A stretch of DNA of 64,000 nt, from NCBI RefSeq assembly GCF_022682495.2, contig NC_071389.1, positions 104,759,951-104,823,950 of the forward strand. The letters are read 5' to 3'. The translations under genes were made by a program, and so were the position numbers. The stretch comes from Desmodus rotundus. Taxonomy: Eukaryota; Chordata; Mammalia; Chiroptera; Phyllostomidae. This document shows positions 44,925 through 56,526 of the stretch, in pieces. The notes beneath the pieces were generated by a model. It did not search any database, was not told the DNA's origin, and was given only the letters and a program-made list of their open reading frames with translations. How positions within the stretch are numbered: position 1 is the first letter of the stretch; every line of letters starts with the position of its first letter.

Positions 44925-45515
44925 AGTAACAGGAACCTTCAGACCCTACTGGTGGGGACATAAATTGGTCTGGTCATTTTGGAAAATAATGTGATGTTAT
45001 TTAGTAAAGTTGTAGACACAGAATCTCTATAACCCACCAATTCTACTCCTGGTATATATCTTACAGTAATGTGCACTTATGTGCATCAAGAACATGTACA
45101 AGAATGTTCATAGCAATATTGCTAGTGTGAGACGTAAACAGGAAACAACCACAATATCATTCAATATTAGATTGGATAAATAAAGTATGCAAAATCATCA
45201 ATAAAATACAGTTCTGAAAATAAATGAATTATGGCAACACATAACAACATGGGGGTAGCGAACAAACGTGCTATTGAGTGAAAGATCAGATGTTGTAAGT
45301 TTCAATATATACAAAGTTTAAAAATAAGCAAAGCTGAATTACATCAACAGAGTCGGGATAGTAGGATAGTGATGACCTTAGGGGAGACCTGGGTGAGAGG
45401 GACATTTCTTGGTGAGTACATGGGTGCTTCTTATGTGTAATTTATTTAGATGAATTTTACATTTTGTGCATTTTCCTGTGTGTATTATACTTCAATCAAG
45501 GGTTTAAAAATTGGA
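44925..45515 (+). mobile_element. Ancient L1 3' end
   Basis: Forward-strand ORF2 C-terminal and 3' UTR text: 'cctactggtggggacataaa' (the 'LLVGM' region), 'aagaatgttcatagcaatat', a 'ggaaacaaccacaatatcat' block, and the terminal 'gtgtattatacttcaatcaa' block. An old, highly diverged L1M-type end. Confidence 0.7.
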
Positions 45516-46409
45516 AAATACAAGCTGGTACAAAAATAGTATTATTTTATGTATGTTCACAGTTTTGATCATGAAGGTAGCCCATTTTTCCTCACTTCTC
45601 TTTGGTAGTAGCAGAAAGGGGTTTACTCCAAGCAGCAAGAAATGGATCTTATTTTCTCACCCAAATTAGGGTCATATGTTAGAAATGGAAACTCAGAAAA
45701 TAAACACAGCAATCTATGGTGGCTTTTAAGAGTTGAAAGAAAATATAATCATAAAAACTTGGTAAACTCCCAACACAAAGAAGTATCTGCTTTTCTCTGG
45801 CTCTTTTCTTTTCTGGGTGTTGTATCTCCCGGTAAGTTTGATTTTAGTGTTAAAGTTTTCAAAACATGAAACTGGATCTCTATAAAACAGAACAAACAAC
45901 AAAATGAGAGTCCCAGACTGCTTCCTCTTGTACTTATCTCCCAGTAATTTATAATTTTGTTAAGGGAAAACTTGGATTCAAAACTAATTAATGTCCCTTC
46001 TGGAAAGTCAGGCTGGATTCCCTCCCTTCTCTGTACAAAGGTGCACCAGCAAACAGGCTTGTCAGCTAGAAACCTCTGAGAGCAGAAATCAAAAGCTCTG
46101 GCTAATGGGACTAGAGGAAATTTTGAAGACAGGAAATTGAATTCTATTGCTATGGCTAAGTGAATCCTTCAAACTGTCAGGAAAAAGGAGGGGCTAGAAT
46201 TTTAATTGGTTCTAGGAGAGAGTCGTAATACATTAAGTAATATTCCTCATCCACATCTTTGCCTGCAGAAATGAAAGTCCTTTTCCTAAAAGTGGGAATG
46301 GAAATGGAAAGAGAAGGCAGTTTTAAGGTACTCTGGGATTTGGAGTCACTGAGTAGTGAGTAATTGTGTGAATTTGCTGATAACTGGGCCAACAAATAAA
46401 TGGGAAGCA
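45516..46409. other. Unassigned DNA
   Basis: No gene or clear repeat recognised. Confidence 0.5.
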
Positions 46410-46645
46410 GTTGAGTGTTCTGGAGTAAAACATATTTAGGTCTTCTTTGGGTTTTAAACCTTGCTCTAGTGTTTAGCTGTGTAACGTTAGTTATTCAATC
46501 TTTCTAAGTTTTGGTTTCTTCATCTACCAATAGACACAATACCAGTACCTACTTGGGAGGGTAATTATGAGAATTAAATGTGTAAACTGTGTAAAGCAGC
46601 CGGTGCAGGTGCTGGCACCCAGCACATACTCAGTAGGTAGTACCT
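46410..46645 (+). mobile_element. MIR SINE
   Basis: Forward MIR order: a 'tagctgtgtaacgttagtta' block, 'ggtttcttcatctaccaata', 'gtacctacttgggagggtaa', an 'attatgagaattaaatgtgt' block, and a 'gcacatactcagtagg' end. Confidence 0.8.
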
Positions 46646-47499
46646 GTTTGCTAGATCATGCAGTACATAGCAGATACAATTAGTCTCAAAGCAGAAATTG
46701 TGAATGCATACCTGTGAGTGCATAGCCCTGAGGTCACTTTGTGGCCAATGTGTTCATAATACAGGCAATGGGTTCAGTAAACAAAAGGAGGTGTCTCCTT
46801 TAAGGTGCATTTAGAGAAAAGCAGCTCTGAAATTTCCAGGCAAGGGTTGCAACATTCAGAGCTTTGAACAATAAATCTTTTTTATTTTATTTATCTATTT
46901 CTCAGGAAAGACAGGAAAACTAAGAAGAGTGGGTGGAGAGGTGTCAAAGTAAGTGGTGGAGTTTGCAAAGTTGTGGTGACCAGAAAAACTTTTGCTGACC
47001 CGTCTGATATAAATTATGACATGAGTAACACAGTGAGATTATTTGTGAGGTCTCAGTGCCACAGAGGAAGAAGAGAAGCAGCTGGCTCCATGAGAAGGGG
47101 ACAGTGGAAAAGCAAGAACACCATCCCCCTTGTACCAGGTAGCCACTGTGTGCTCATAATTGAGGGGTGCCTTGGCCATGAGAATAGGTGGGACTAGAGT
47201 TGTAAGAACTTAAAAGGGGGCAAGAGGACTGTTTGAGGTGAAAACAAGGATCCCTGCACTGCCATCTGCTGATAGGGAGTACTAACAAATCATCATTAAC
47301 TACTAATGATGAATGTTTGAGAAGAGCTGTGTGGTGGCTAATCAATCGTAAGTTAAAGTGTGTGTTTTTGCCAAATTTGCATCCAGGTGGTGCCCAGGAT
47401 GATTATGGTCACACAGATACTGGTGTATGCGTTGAAGGGCAAAACACTGATCTGAGCTGCTCACTCCCACTCCGCCAAGGATGCGTCCTACTGAGAGAG
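46646..47499. other. Unassigned DNA
   Basis: No gene recognised. Short frames (46973-47197, 47317-47550) lack motifs. Confidence 0.5.
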
Positions 47500-47576
47500 C
47501 AGCTGTTCTCAGTGTGGTCCCCACACCAGCCCCACAACCCCCAGAGTTGACAGAAATGCAGATGCTCAGGCCCTGT
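47500..47576. mobile_element. MER5-like hAT fragment
   Basis: 'gttctcagtgtggtccccac' followed by 'cagaaatgcagatgctcagg' is the characteristic end of MER5-type elements. Only this end remains. Confidence 0.6.
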
Positions 47577-47689
47577 TTTTCAATGATTAGTTTTACATTT
47601 ATTTTAAAATTCATATAAGAAATAAAAAAGGAGTTACAAAACACAAATACAAGAACACCAGATTTTTACAGATTTTGTATTGAACTATA

Positions 47690-48680
47690 AAATGTTGTGT
47701 TGAACTATGTAGTTATCTTACTGAAGTTCTTTGTATCTATCTTTGTGAGGCTTCAAGTTACTATCTAGCCCCTTTCATTTTTCCTAAAGAATTTCCATTC
47801 TTGTCATATTGTTTGCATGTATTGATTGTTGTTTTTTTAAATTCATGTTTAGATTCCCTGGATTTTTTTTTTGAGGGTTCTTTTTTTTTTGTATGACATA
47901 CTAGTGATGTTTCAGTTGAAATCTGGACAGTCTGAGTATTATGTTATGAGATTTGGGATTTTCAAGCCTGTGTCTTAGCTGGCTTTCTCTGACATGAGCC
48001 TGTCAAGAGAAGAGAGGAAAGGTGGTTCTGCTTCATTACTGCTGCACAAAGGGGTGGGTCGTCTTATTACTGCTGGCAGGAGAGTGGGGAGTTCCCACTC
48101 CACACCCTGGCTGAGGTTAGAAGTGCCTCCTCACTCCTGCCCCCACATGACCTCCACTTACATCCTGGGAATGGCATCAGTAAACACACTCACTCTCTAC
48201 CAGGTATCCTCTAACACTGCCCTCCCTGTGAGGGAGAAGAGCTTCATTACCTGTGGGTGGGGGGTGGAATTCCAGTCTCCCCAGCGTGACCCCACTGACA
48301 CAGAAAGCGTTTGGGACACCAAATTACAGCCTGGCAAGGATGGAAGTCAAGATCCCTCATTCTGCCTTTGCAGGCAAAGCTGGGAGTAGGACCACAGAAT
48401 TTTCTGTGGGTTTAGCTAGAGTAGAGGAGTTGTTCTCTAAGAGTTTTTGGTCTTGCAACCCTGCCCCTTTCAGTCTTTTAGCTAGAGAGCAGGCTTTTGG
48501 GGGGCTTTTCTTGTCTGTACTCACTGGTGTTTCTGGGTTGCCAACTTTGTTAGCTCCAAGTCTGAATTATAAGAGACAAATAGAAATCCATGTAACTTGC
48601 CTGTTTTCATTGATTTGGCCCCAAAGTCTCTGGTGGTCAGCCTCTGCAGCTCAGTCCCCCTGTGTGTGGTTGTATACACA
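47690..48680 (-). mobile_element. Probable old L1/HAL1-type 5' region
   Basis: The given strand has an old repeat-like order: a 'gctggctttctctgacatga' block at 47977, then repeated motifs of the 'tcattactgctg' / 'ttattactgctggcagg' type (48036, 48064), a 'tttagctagagagcaggctt' block at 48478 and a 'ttgatttggccccaaagtct' block at 48611. I associate these with the 5' region of old L1M-type elements read in reverse, but this is from memory. Frames 47994-48389 and 48253-48726 lie in it and are not genes. Confidence 0.35.
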
Positions 48681-48687
48681 ATGTCGA

Positions 48688-48742
48688 GGGTGTGTTATTG
48701 CACTTAACAGGAGGAATATCTGTTAAGCGCAATAACACACCC
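48688..48742. repeat. Near-perfect inverted repeat / hairpin
   Basis: The left arm is 48688-48710 and the right arm 48720-48742: 23 bp each with one mismatch, separated by a 9-nt loop (gaggaatat). It is ordinary in base composition. It could be the core of a MITE, a pre-miRNA-sized hairpin, or a chance fold-back duplication. Confidence 0.9.
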
Positions 48743-49559
48743 TTCCCATCTGTTCCATGTTCCCAAAGCAGAAGTGTAATCTCATTTTTACTAACATTTC
48801 AGAGCTTATCTTTGTAAGAAGACAATGCGGATTCAACCTTAGTTTTTCCAGAAATTCACCTAGTTACATAGGATCCACTTTTAAGAAGCCTTTATTTTCC
48901 AAATTAATTCAAGATAATACTTTTAAACTCTTAACAATTCCTATATTTTCACAGATGTCTGGGCTTTCTATTTGTTTTCATTGGGTTGTCTATTTATGTA
49001 CTTGTGTCCTTACTCTTTTAAATACTGAGTATGGTAGTACTTATAATACATTTTATCTGATAGAGACAGCCTCTTTATGTTTTACATGAATCTTACACTC
49101 AACCTCACTAACTGTAGAATAAAGAGCCAGTCTTATTAAAAACACCTGTTGCATAATTTAGAAAGATGAGGTATTTCAATGATGAATTTTCCTCCTTTCT
49201 CTTTTATCACGTTTAATACAGAAATATGTTTTCTTAACATAATTTATTTCCTCAACTGACATTTTCTGCCTCAACCATAATCAATTCAAATTTTGTATGT
49301 TTGCACTAAATATTTTGCTTTTCTATTTTTGTCCACTCTGAAGAGAAATTGACCTTACAAGCATAGCTTTAGAGCCTGGAACCTATTTCTTTGTTCTAAA
49401 AGAAGTGAGTCTGTTTTTGTTTAAAATTCAAAGTTTATTTTTAACATAGATGTTTTTTTTCTTCCCATTAAACTTGCAAGTTTTTCCTACTTGAAAGCCT
49501 AACTTAGGTTTTTTAAATTTACTTTAGAATCTTTGTTATCTGCCATTCAAGCAGCCTTT
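48743..49559. other. Unassigned AT-rich DNA
   Basis: No gene recognised. The frame 48757-49089 (110 codons) is in AT-rich sequence without motif. Confidence 0.45.
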
Positions 49560-49675
49560 TATCAACTGAGAAATAACTCTTTGAAGGCAGGGGCTGTGTC
49601 TTATGCACTGTTTTCCATCTAGAGTCTGGTAGAGTATATTGAAATTTCATAAATATTTAAGGAATTGAATTGAAT
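49560..49675 (+). mobile_element. L2 LINE 3' end
   Basis: 'tttgaaggcaggggctgtgt' then 'cttatgcactgttttccatc', a degraded 'cctagcacagtgcctggc' equivalent and an end of 'cataaatatttaaggaattg'. These are diagnostic L2 3' features, in the forward orientation. Confidence 0.75.
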
Positions 49676-50610
49676 ACTAACAATTCTACAAAGTAAATGA
49701 TGAATGCATGTAGACAATAAACATCAAGAGAGGTGAAGGCAAAAGCTACCATAACGAGTAGGGGGTTTTATGGTGAAATGTTTTACTAGCAAGATGGAAT
49801 TTGAGCTCTACTTTAACAAATGAGTTAATGTTATAGAGGCAAAGATGAAGAGAAAGATGGTTTCATCAAGATGTAATTGGAATGGAGGTACAGACACAGA
49901 AAATCATCAGGCACTTTGAAACCATTAGCAGTCAGGAAGAGGGCTCATGAAGTCTAGTAGTTGAAAATGGAGCTGCAAACGCATGCTGCAGCTGACTGGG
50001 GAGTCTTACCTTATTCTGTGTGCAGTAGGGGTCCATAGTAGGCTTTTGATATGTTCCTTTCCAATGGGTAAACACTACAGGGAACCTCTTCCTTCTGTAA
50101 CCAGAGGCACTTCATTCTGTGACATCTGGCACTTATATTTGAGACCAGCTTCCATTTTATTACCCTGTAAGTATTGTTTAAATTAAATGCAGCATTTTAG
50201 TCTTGTTGGTTCCTATTATGAATGTTGTCCAATGGAAATAAAATAAAAACTAAAAAATTATAAAGGCTCATTTTCATGGTTACGTAGGTACAAAGCATTC
50301 AAAGCAGTACAAAATGTGTTCAATATCATGTTTTAAAGGTGTTGTGTTATCAGAAAAGTACTAACCTTTTAAATTCTTTGAAAATTAACTAAACTCTTTA
50401 CTCCACTTACAATGCAGTCTGGCATGGACTCTTCCTCTGACTGCCTGGCTCTAACTCCATCTTTGTCACTCACAGCCATAGAAATTCCAGCGAGTTATTT
50501 AAAGTTTTTAAGCAGTATTGTATTCATTTAAGAAAAATAAAGTTAGTAATTGTATGCTTTTTTTATTTCTGCATAAACATTGTTGCAAACTTAGTAGCTT
50601 TAAGCAGCAC
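49676..50610. other. Unassigned DNA
   Basis: No gene or clear repeat family recognised. Confidence 0.45.
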
Positions 50611-50614
50611 TTTT

Positions 50615-51265
50615 AAAAATATTTTATTGTGGTAAAATACACACAACATAAAAATTACCATCTTAACCATTTTTAAGTGTACAGTTCAGTGGTATTAAAT
50701 ATATTCATAATGTTCAGCAATCATTACCACCATCCATTTCATAATGCTTTCCAGCTTACAAAACTGAAACCATCCCTGTTAAATGAGAACTCCTCATTCC
50801 TATCTCCCCAAGCTACTGGCAACCACTCTTCTACTTTCTGTGTCTGAAAATCTGACTTCCCAGGTTGCCTCACAGAAGTGGAATCTTACAGTCTTCGTCT
50901 TTTTGTGACTGGTTTATTTTATGTAGCATAGTGTCCTCAGGGTTTATCCATGTTGTAGCAGATAGCAGAATTTCCTTCCTTTTTATGGCTGAATAATATT
51001 TCATTCAATGTATGTACCACAGTTTGCTTATGCATTTATCCATTGATGAACATTTGGGTTGCTTCCAGGTTTTGGCTACTGTGAATAATTCTGCTATGAA
51101 TATTGGTGTGCAAATATATCTTTGTGCCCTCCTTTCAATTTTGGGGGTGTGTACCCAGATGTGGAAATGCTGAATAACATGGTAATTCTATTTTTAATTT
51201 TTTGAGAAACTAATATACTCTTTTCCATAAGGCCATAGAGTCTACATTTCCACCAGCAACAATGG
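50615..51265 (-). mobile_element. L1M-type L1 3' end
   Basis: Reverse-strand 3' UTR and ORF2 C-terminus: an A-rich end at 50615 ('ttttaaaaatattttattgt' on the given strand), then 'tacagttcagtggtattaaa' and 'tccatgttgtagcagatagc'. The ORF2 C-terminal coding part is near 50985-51110 and the 'ggtggaaatgtagactc' region near 51240-51256. Confidence 0.8.
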
Positions 51266-51267
51266 AC

Positions 51268-51425
51268 AGTTATATGAAACAATGTTCAACTTCATTAGCT
51301 GTTAGGGAAATGCAAATCAAAATTACAATGAAATACCACTTCACACGTGTTAGAATGGCTATTTATCAACAAGACAGGTGTAACAAGTGTTGGAGAGGTT
51401 GTGAAGAAAAGGGAACCCTTATTTA
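51268..51425 (+). mobile_element. Inverted internal ORF2 segment of the same L1
   Basis: This reads as L1 ORF2 on the forward strand ('caatgttcaacttcattagc' to 'gagaggttgtgaagaaaagg', then 'gaaccctt'). In an intact L1 this text lies directly upstream of the 'ggtggaaatgtag' region that sits in the opposite orientation at 51240-51256. The two halves are joined tail to tail. Confidence 0.75.
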
Positions 51426-51429
51426 CTGA

Positions 51430-51500
51430 ATGTATTTTTTTTATTCTGTGGGTGGCCTTTTTACTCTTTTGCTAGTATCTTTTGATGCACAATGTAAAAA
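51430..51500 (-). mobile_element. Further upstream ORF2 piece of the old L1
   Basis: Reverse-strand text 'ttgtgcatcaaaagatacta' then 'gcaaaagagtaaaaaggcca' matches the ORF2 region that normally lies about 150 bp upstream of the inverted segment. Confidence 0.6.
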
Positions 51501-52156
51501 AATTATTGAACTTACTGGGGTGACATTGGTTAATAAAATTATATATGTTTCAAGTGTACAATTATGTAATATGTCATCAGTATATTATTGTATTGTGTGC
51601 TGACCATCCATAGACAGGTCTTCTTCCATCACCACTTATCTCCACTTTGCACTCTACTACCTCCCCTCACTCCCTTTTCCCTCTGACAATCACCATTTTG
51701 CTGTCTGTCTATACAGGTTTGTGGGGGGTTTTTTGGTCTTTTTTGCTTAATACCATCAGTCCCCCAACCTCCCTCCCTTCTGACAGCTATCAGTCTGTTC
51801 TCTGTGTTTATAAGTAATTTTTTAGTTAGTTTATTTTGTTCATTAGATTCTACATATAAGTGAAATCAAATGATATCTGCCTTTCTCTGACTGACATTTC
51901 TTTTAGCATAATACTCTCCATGTCCAGCAATGCTTCTCCAAAGGTAAGATTTCCTTCTTCTTATGGCTAAGTAGCATTCCATTGTGTAAATGTAACACAG
52001 TTTTTTCATCTACTCATTTCCTGATGGGCACTTAGGGTGCTTCCAGCACTTGGCTATTGTAAATTGTGCTGCTATGACCATTGGGGTGCATAGGTTCATT
52101 TGAATTGGTGTTTCAGGGTTTTTAGGATATAATCCCAGCAGTAGAATTGCCAGGTC

Positions 52157-52170
52157 AAAAGGCAGTTCCA
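52157..52170. repeat. Left target-site duplication of the forward L1 end
   Basis: 'aaaaggcagttcca', repeated exactly at 52708-52721. Confidence 0.88.
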
Positions 52171-52707
52171 CCCGGCAGTTCTACTGCTAGGATTATATCC
52201 TAAGAACCCTGAAACACCAATCTAAAAGAACCTGTGCACCCCAACGTTCATAGCAGCACAATTTACATAACCAAGTGCTGGAAGTACCCTAAGTGCCCAT
52301 CAGTAAATGAATGAATTAAAAAACTATGGTACATTTACACAGTGGAATACTACACAGCGGGAAGAAAGAAGGAGTTCCTACACTTCGCAACAGAATGGAT
52401 GGAACCGGAGAGCATCATGCTAAGTGAAATAAGCTAGGTGGTGAGGGACAGATACCATATGATCTCACCTTTAATAGGAACCTAATCAACAATACAAACA
52501 AGCAAGCAAAACATAAACAAAGACATTGGAATTGAGAACATGCTGACAGTGACCAGAGGGGAGAGGGGAGGGCATCATGGGGGAAAAGGGTGAAAGGTTT
52601 GCAGGAACAATTATAAAGGACACATGGACAATAACAAGAGGGGTGTGGATGGGGTGGTGGGGAGGGCTGGGGGGGAAGCAGAAAACTGTACTTGAACAAC
52701 AATAAAA
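52171..52707 (+). mobile_element. 5'-truncated L1 3' end inserted head-to-head
   Basis: Forward-strand ORF2 C-terminal text from 'cggcagttctactgctagga' through 'atggtacatttacacagtgg', a G-rich 3' UTR and an A-rich tail. Exact 14-bp target duplications flank it. It carries the same ORF2 region as the host L1 at 51960-52156 but in the opposite direction, producing a long inverted repeat. Confidence 0.9.
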
Positions 52708-55259
52708 AAAAGGCAGTTCCATTTTTAGTTTTTTGAAGAAATTCCATACTGCTTTCCACAGAGGCTGTACCAGTCTGAATTCCCACCAACACTTTACTAG
52801 GGTACCGTTTACTTCACAACCCCACCAGCACTTGTTGGTTTTTGAATTTTTATGATAACCATACTGACTGGTGTGAAGTGGTATCTCATTGTGGTTTTAA
52901 TTTGCATCTCTCTGATGCCTAGTGATGCTGAGCATCCTTTCATATGTCTCCAGGCCCTCTGTATTGTCCTCCTTGGAGAAGTGTCTGTTCAGGTCCTTTG
53001 CCCAATTTTTAATTGGATTGTTTGTCTTTCTAGTGTGAAGTTGTGTGTGCTCTTTATATAATTTGATATCAAACCATTTTCCAAGGTATCATTTGCAAAT
53101 ATATTTTCCCATATGGTTGGTTTGTTCTCATTTTTCTGATGTTTTACTTAGTTATACAAAAGCTTTTTAATTTGTTGTAGTCCCATTGGTGTATTCTTTT
53201 CTTTATGTCCCTTACTCAAGGGGACATATCGGTGATAATATTGTTGCATGGGATATCAGATTCTCCTGCCTGTTATCTGCTAGGACTTTTATGGTGACAT
53301 AACTTATATTTAAATCTTTTATTCATCTTGAGTTTATTTTTGTGTATTGTGTAAGTTGGTGGTCTAGCTTCATTATGTTGCATGTACCATTCCAGTTCTC
53401 CCAACACCACTTGTTGAAGAGGCTATTTTTACTTCATTTTACGCTTCTGCCTCCTTTGTCAAATATTAATTGACCGTAGAGACATATGTTTATTTCTGGG
53501 CTCTCTGTTCTGTTCCATTGGTCTCTCTGTCTGTTCTTATGCCAGTACCAGACTGTTTTGATTTCAGTGGACTAGTAATATACTTTAATATCAGGTATTG
53601 TGATCCCTCCTACTTTGTTCTTCTACTTCAGAATTGCTGAGGCTATTTGGGGTCATTTATGGTTCCATATGAATTTTTGAAATATTTGTTCTATATCTGT
53701 GAAATATGTTATTTGTATTTTAATAGGGATTGGGTTGAATCTATAAATTGCTTTGGGTAGAATGGACATTTTAATGATGTTAGTTCTTCCAATCCTTGAA
53801 CATGGTATATGCTTCCATTTATTTGTGTCTCACTTAATTTCTCTCTTCATTGTTGTGTAGTTTTCTGAGTACACGTCTTTTATCTCTGGTTAAGTTTATT
53901 CCTATGCACTTAATTTTTCTTTTTGCCATAGTAAATGGGATTTTTTCCCCTAGTTTCTGTTTCTGATATTTCACTGTGGGTGTACAAAAATGCCTTTGAT
54001 TTCTGAATATTGATTTTGTATCCCGTTGTTTTGCTAAATTCATTTATTAGGTCAGTAGTTCTTGGTGGAACCTATGGCATTTTCTATGTACAATATCATG
54101 TCATCTGCAAACAATGACAGTTTTACTTCCTCCATTCTAACTTGGATGCCTTTTATTTCTTTTTCTTGTCTGATCACTGTGAACTTCCCAAACTATGTGA
54201 ATAAAAGTGATGAAAGTGGACACCCTTGTCTTGTTCCTGATCTTAGTGGGAAAGTTTTGGTTTTTGCCCATTTAGTATAATGTTGGCTGTAGGTTTCTTA
54301 TATATGGCTTTTTTTTATATTGAGGTATACTCTCTCCCACTTTGTTGAGCATTTTTACCATAAATGGGTGCTGTACCTTATCAAAAGCTTTTTCCTCATC
54401 TGTTGATATGATCATGTGATTTTTATCTTTCCTCTTATTTATGTGATGTCTTACATTTATTGATTTGCAAATATTATACCATCCTTGCAACCCTGGGATG
54501 AATCCCACTTGATTATGTTGTATGATCTTTTTAATGTACTGCTGGATGCGATTTGCCAATATTTTGTTGAGGACTTTTTTTTCTATGTTCATCAGAAATA
54601 TTGGCCTGTAGTTTTCTTTCTTTACTGTGTCTTTTATCTAGTTTTGGAATTAGGATGTTACTGGCCTCATAAAAAGAGTTTGGGAGTCCTCCTTCTTCTT
54701 GAATTTTTGAAACCATCTGAGAAGTGTAGAGGTTAACTCTTCCGTAAATGTTTTGTAAAATTATCTTGTGAAACTGTCCTGTCCAGGGCTTTTGTGTGTT
54801 GGGAGTTTTTTGATTACTGCTTCAATCTCACTAGCTGCTATTGGTCTGTTCAGGGTTTCTGCATCTTCTAGATTCAACTTTGAAAGACTTTTTTTTTTTT
54901 TAGAAATTTGTCCATTTCACCCACGTTTTCAAATTTCTTGGCAAATAGTTGTTCATAGTAATTTCTGACAATCCTTTTTAGTTCTGGGGTATCGGTTGTA
55001 ATCTCTCCTTCTCATTTCTGATTTATTTGGGTCCTCTCTCTTTTTTTGTTGATGTGTCTGGATAAAGGATTGCCAATTTTGTTTATCTTTTCAAAGAAAC
55101 AGCTCATGGATTTATTGATCCTTTTAATTGTTCTTTTAGTCTACATGTCATTTAATTCTGCTCTGATCTTAGTCATTTCCTTCCTTTGACTCACTCTGGG
55201 CTGTCTTTGATGTTGTTCCTCCAGTTCTTGTAGGCATAAGGCTAGGTTGTTTATTTGAA

Positions 55260-55273
55260 ATGTTTCTATCTTT
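55260..55273. repeat. Left target-site duplication of the complete half-L1
   Basis: 'atgtttctatcttt', repeated exactly at 57229-57242. The host L1 ORF2 text is continuous when the insert and one repeat are removed. Confidence 0.92.
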
Positions 55274-55305
55274 ATTTTTTTAATTTCTTTTTTAAAATAT
55301 ATTTA

Positions 55306-55686
55306 TTATGCTATTACAGTTGTCCCATTTCCCCCTCTTCACTCTACTCCATCCTGCCCACCCCCTCCCTCCCACATTCCCCCCTACAGTTCATGTCCAT
55401 GGGTCATACCTATAAGTTCTTTGGCTTCTACATTTCCTACACTACTCTTACCCTCCCCCTGTCTATTTTCCACCTATCATTTATGCTACTTATTCTCTGT
55501 ACCTTTCCCCCCTCTCTCCCCCTCCCAATCCCCTATTGATAACCCTCCTTGTGATCTCCATTTCTGTGGTTCTGTTCCTGTTCTAGTTGTTTGCTTAGTT
55601 TGCTTTTGTTTTTGTTTTGGGTGTGGTTGTTAATAACTGTGAGTTTGCTGTAATTTTTACTGTTCATATTTTTTATCTTCCTTTTT
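55306..55686 (-). other. Half-L1 3' UTR
   Basis: It lies downstream of the ORF1 stop on the reverse strand. It contains the family-specific terminal block also found at 20316-20486 and, more diverged, at 8791-8960: 'aggaaatgtagaagccaaag', the 'gacccatggacatgaactg' block and the final 'gggacaactgtaatagcata'. C-rich on the given strand at 55325-55400, i.e. a G-rich tract like that of L1 3' UTRs. Confidence 0.85.
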
Positions 55687-56526
55687 TTAGATAAATCCCT
55701 TCAACATTTCATATAATAAGGGCTTGGTGATGATGAACTCCTTTAACTTGACCTTATCTGAGAAGCACTTTATCTTCCCTTCCATTCTAAATGATAGCTT
55801 TGCTGGATATAGTAATCTTGGATGTAGGCCCTTGCCTTTCATGACTTTGAATACTTCTTGCCAGCCCCTTCTTGCCTGTAAAGTTTCTTTTGAAAAATCA
55901 GCTGACAGTCTTATGGGAACTCCTTTGTAGGTAACTGTGTCCTTTTCTCTTGCTGCTTCTAAGATTCTCTCCTTCTGCTTAATCTTAGGTAACGTAATTA
56001 TGATGTGCCTTGGTGTGTTCCCCCTTGGGTCCAGCTTCTTTGGGACTCTCTGAGTTTCCTGGACTTCCTGGAAGTCTATTTCTTTTGCCAGATTGGGGGA
56101 GTTCTCCTTCATTATTTGTTCACATAAGTTTTCAATTTTTTGTTCGTTCTCTTCTCCTTCTGGTACCCCTATAATTCGGACGTTGGAATGTTTAAAGGTG
56201 TCCTGGAGGTTCCTAAGCCTCTCCTCATTTTTCCGAATTCTTGTTTCTTCCTTCTTTTCTGGTTGGATGTTTCTTTCTTCCTTCTGGTCCACACCATTGA
56301 TTTGAGTCCCAGTTTCCTTCCCATCACTATTGGTTCCCTGTACATTTTCCTTTGTTTCTCTTAGCATAGCCTTCATTTTTTCATCTAGTTTTTGACCAAA
56401 TTCAATCAATTCTGTGAACATCCTGATTACCAGTGTTGTGAATTGTGCATCTGATAGTTTGGCTATCTGTTCGCTGCTTAGTTGTATTATTTCTGGAGAT
56501 GTGATCTGTTCTTTCATTTGGGCCAT
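55687..56526 (-). CDS. Intact ORF1 protein of the half-L1 element (279 aa)
   Basis: An open frame of 279 codons with an L1 ORF1p layout. An N-terminal segment of about 60 residues contains a RMFTELIEFGQKL helix. A charged coiled-coil-like region spans about 81-113 (QKEERNIQPEKKEETRIRKN and onward). An RRM-like domain spans about 114-207, beginning NVRIIGVPEGEE (115-126) with RHIIITLP (173-180). A C-terminal domain follows with TYKGVPIRLSADFSKETLQA (199-218) and LHPRLLYPAKLSFRMEGKIK (234-253). The related full L1 ORF1s in this window show the same blocks (for example NNIRIIGIPEGEE and TYKGAPIRLATDF). ORF1p of L1 binds RNA as a trimer with chaperone activity in cytoplasmic RNPs; that this protein does so is inferred from homology. 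The ATG at 56526 is chosen because the translation starts at the first Met of the open frame and fits family length. No stop or frameshift is visible. Expression is unknown. Confidence 0.85.
   Translation of the reverse strand: MAQMKEQITSPEIIQLSSEQIAKLSDAQFTTLVIRMFTELIEFGQKLDEKMKAMLRETKENVQGTNSDGKETGTQINGVDQKEERNIQPEKKEETRIRKNEERLRNLQDTFKHSNVRIIGVPEGEENEQKIENLCEQIMKENSPNLAKEIDFQEVQETQRVPKKLDPRGNTPRHIIITLPKIKQKERILEAAREKDTVTYKGVPIRLSADFSKETLQARRGWQEVFKVMKGKGLHPRLLYPAKLSFRMEGKIKCFSDKVKLKEFIITKPLLYEMLKGFI

Noticed and set aside
48253..48726. 157-codon frame
   Set aside because: Sits in an old repeat-like region, runs into the 48.7-kb hairpin and shows no recognised domain.
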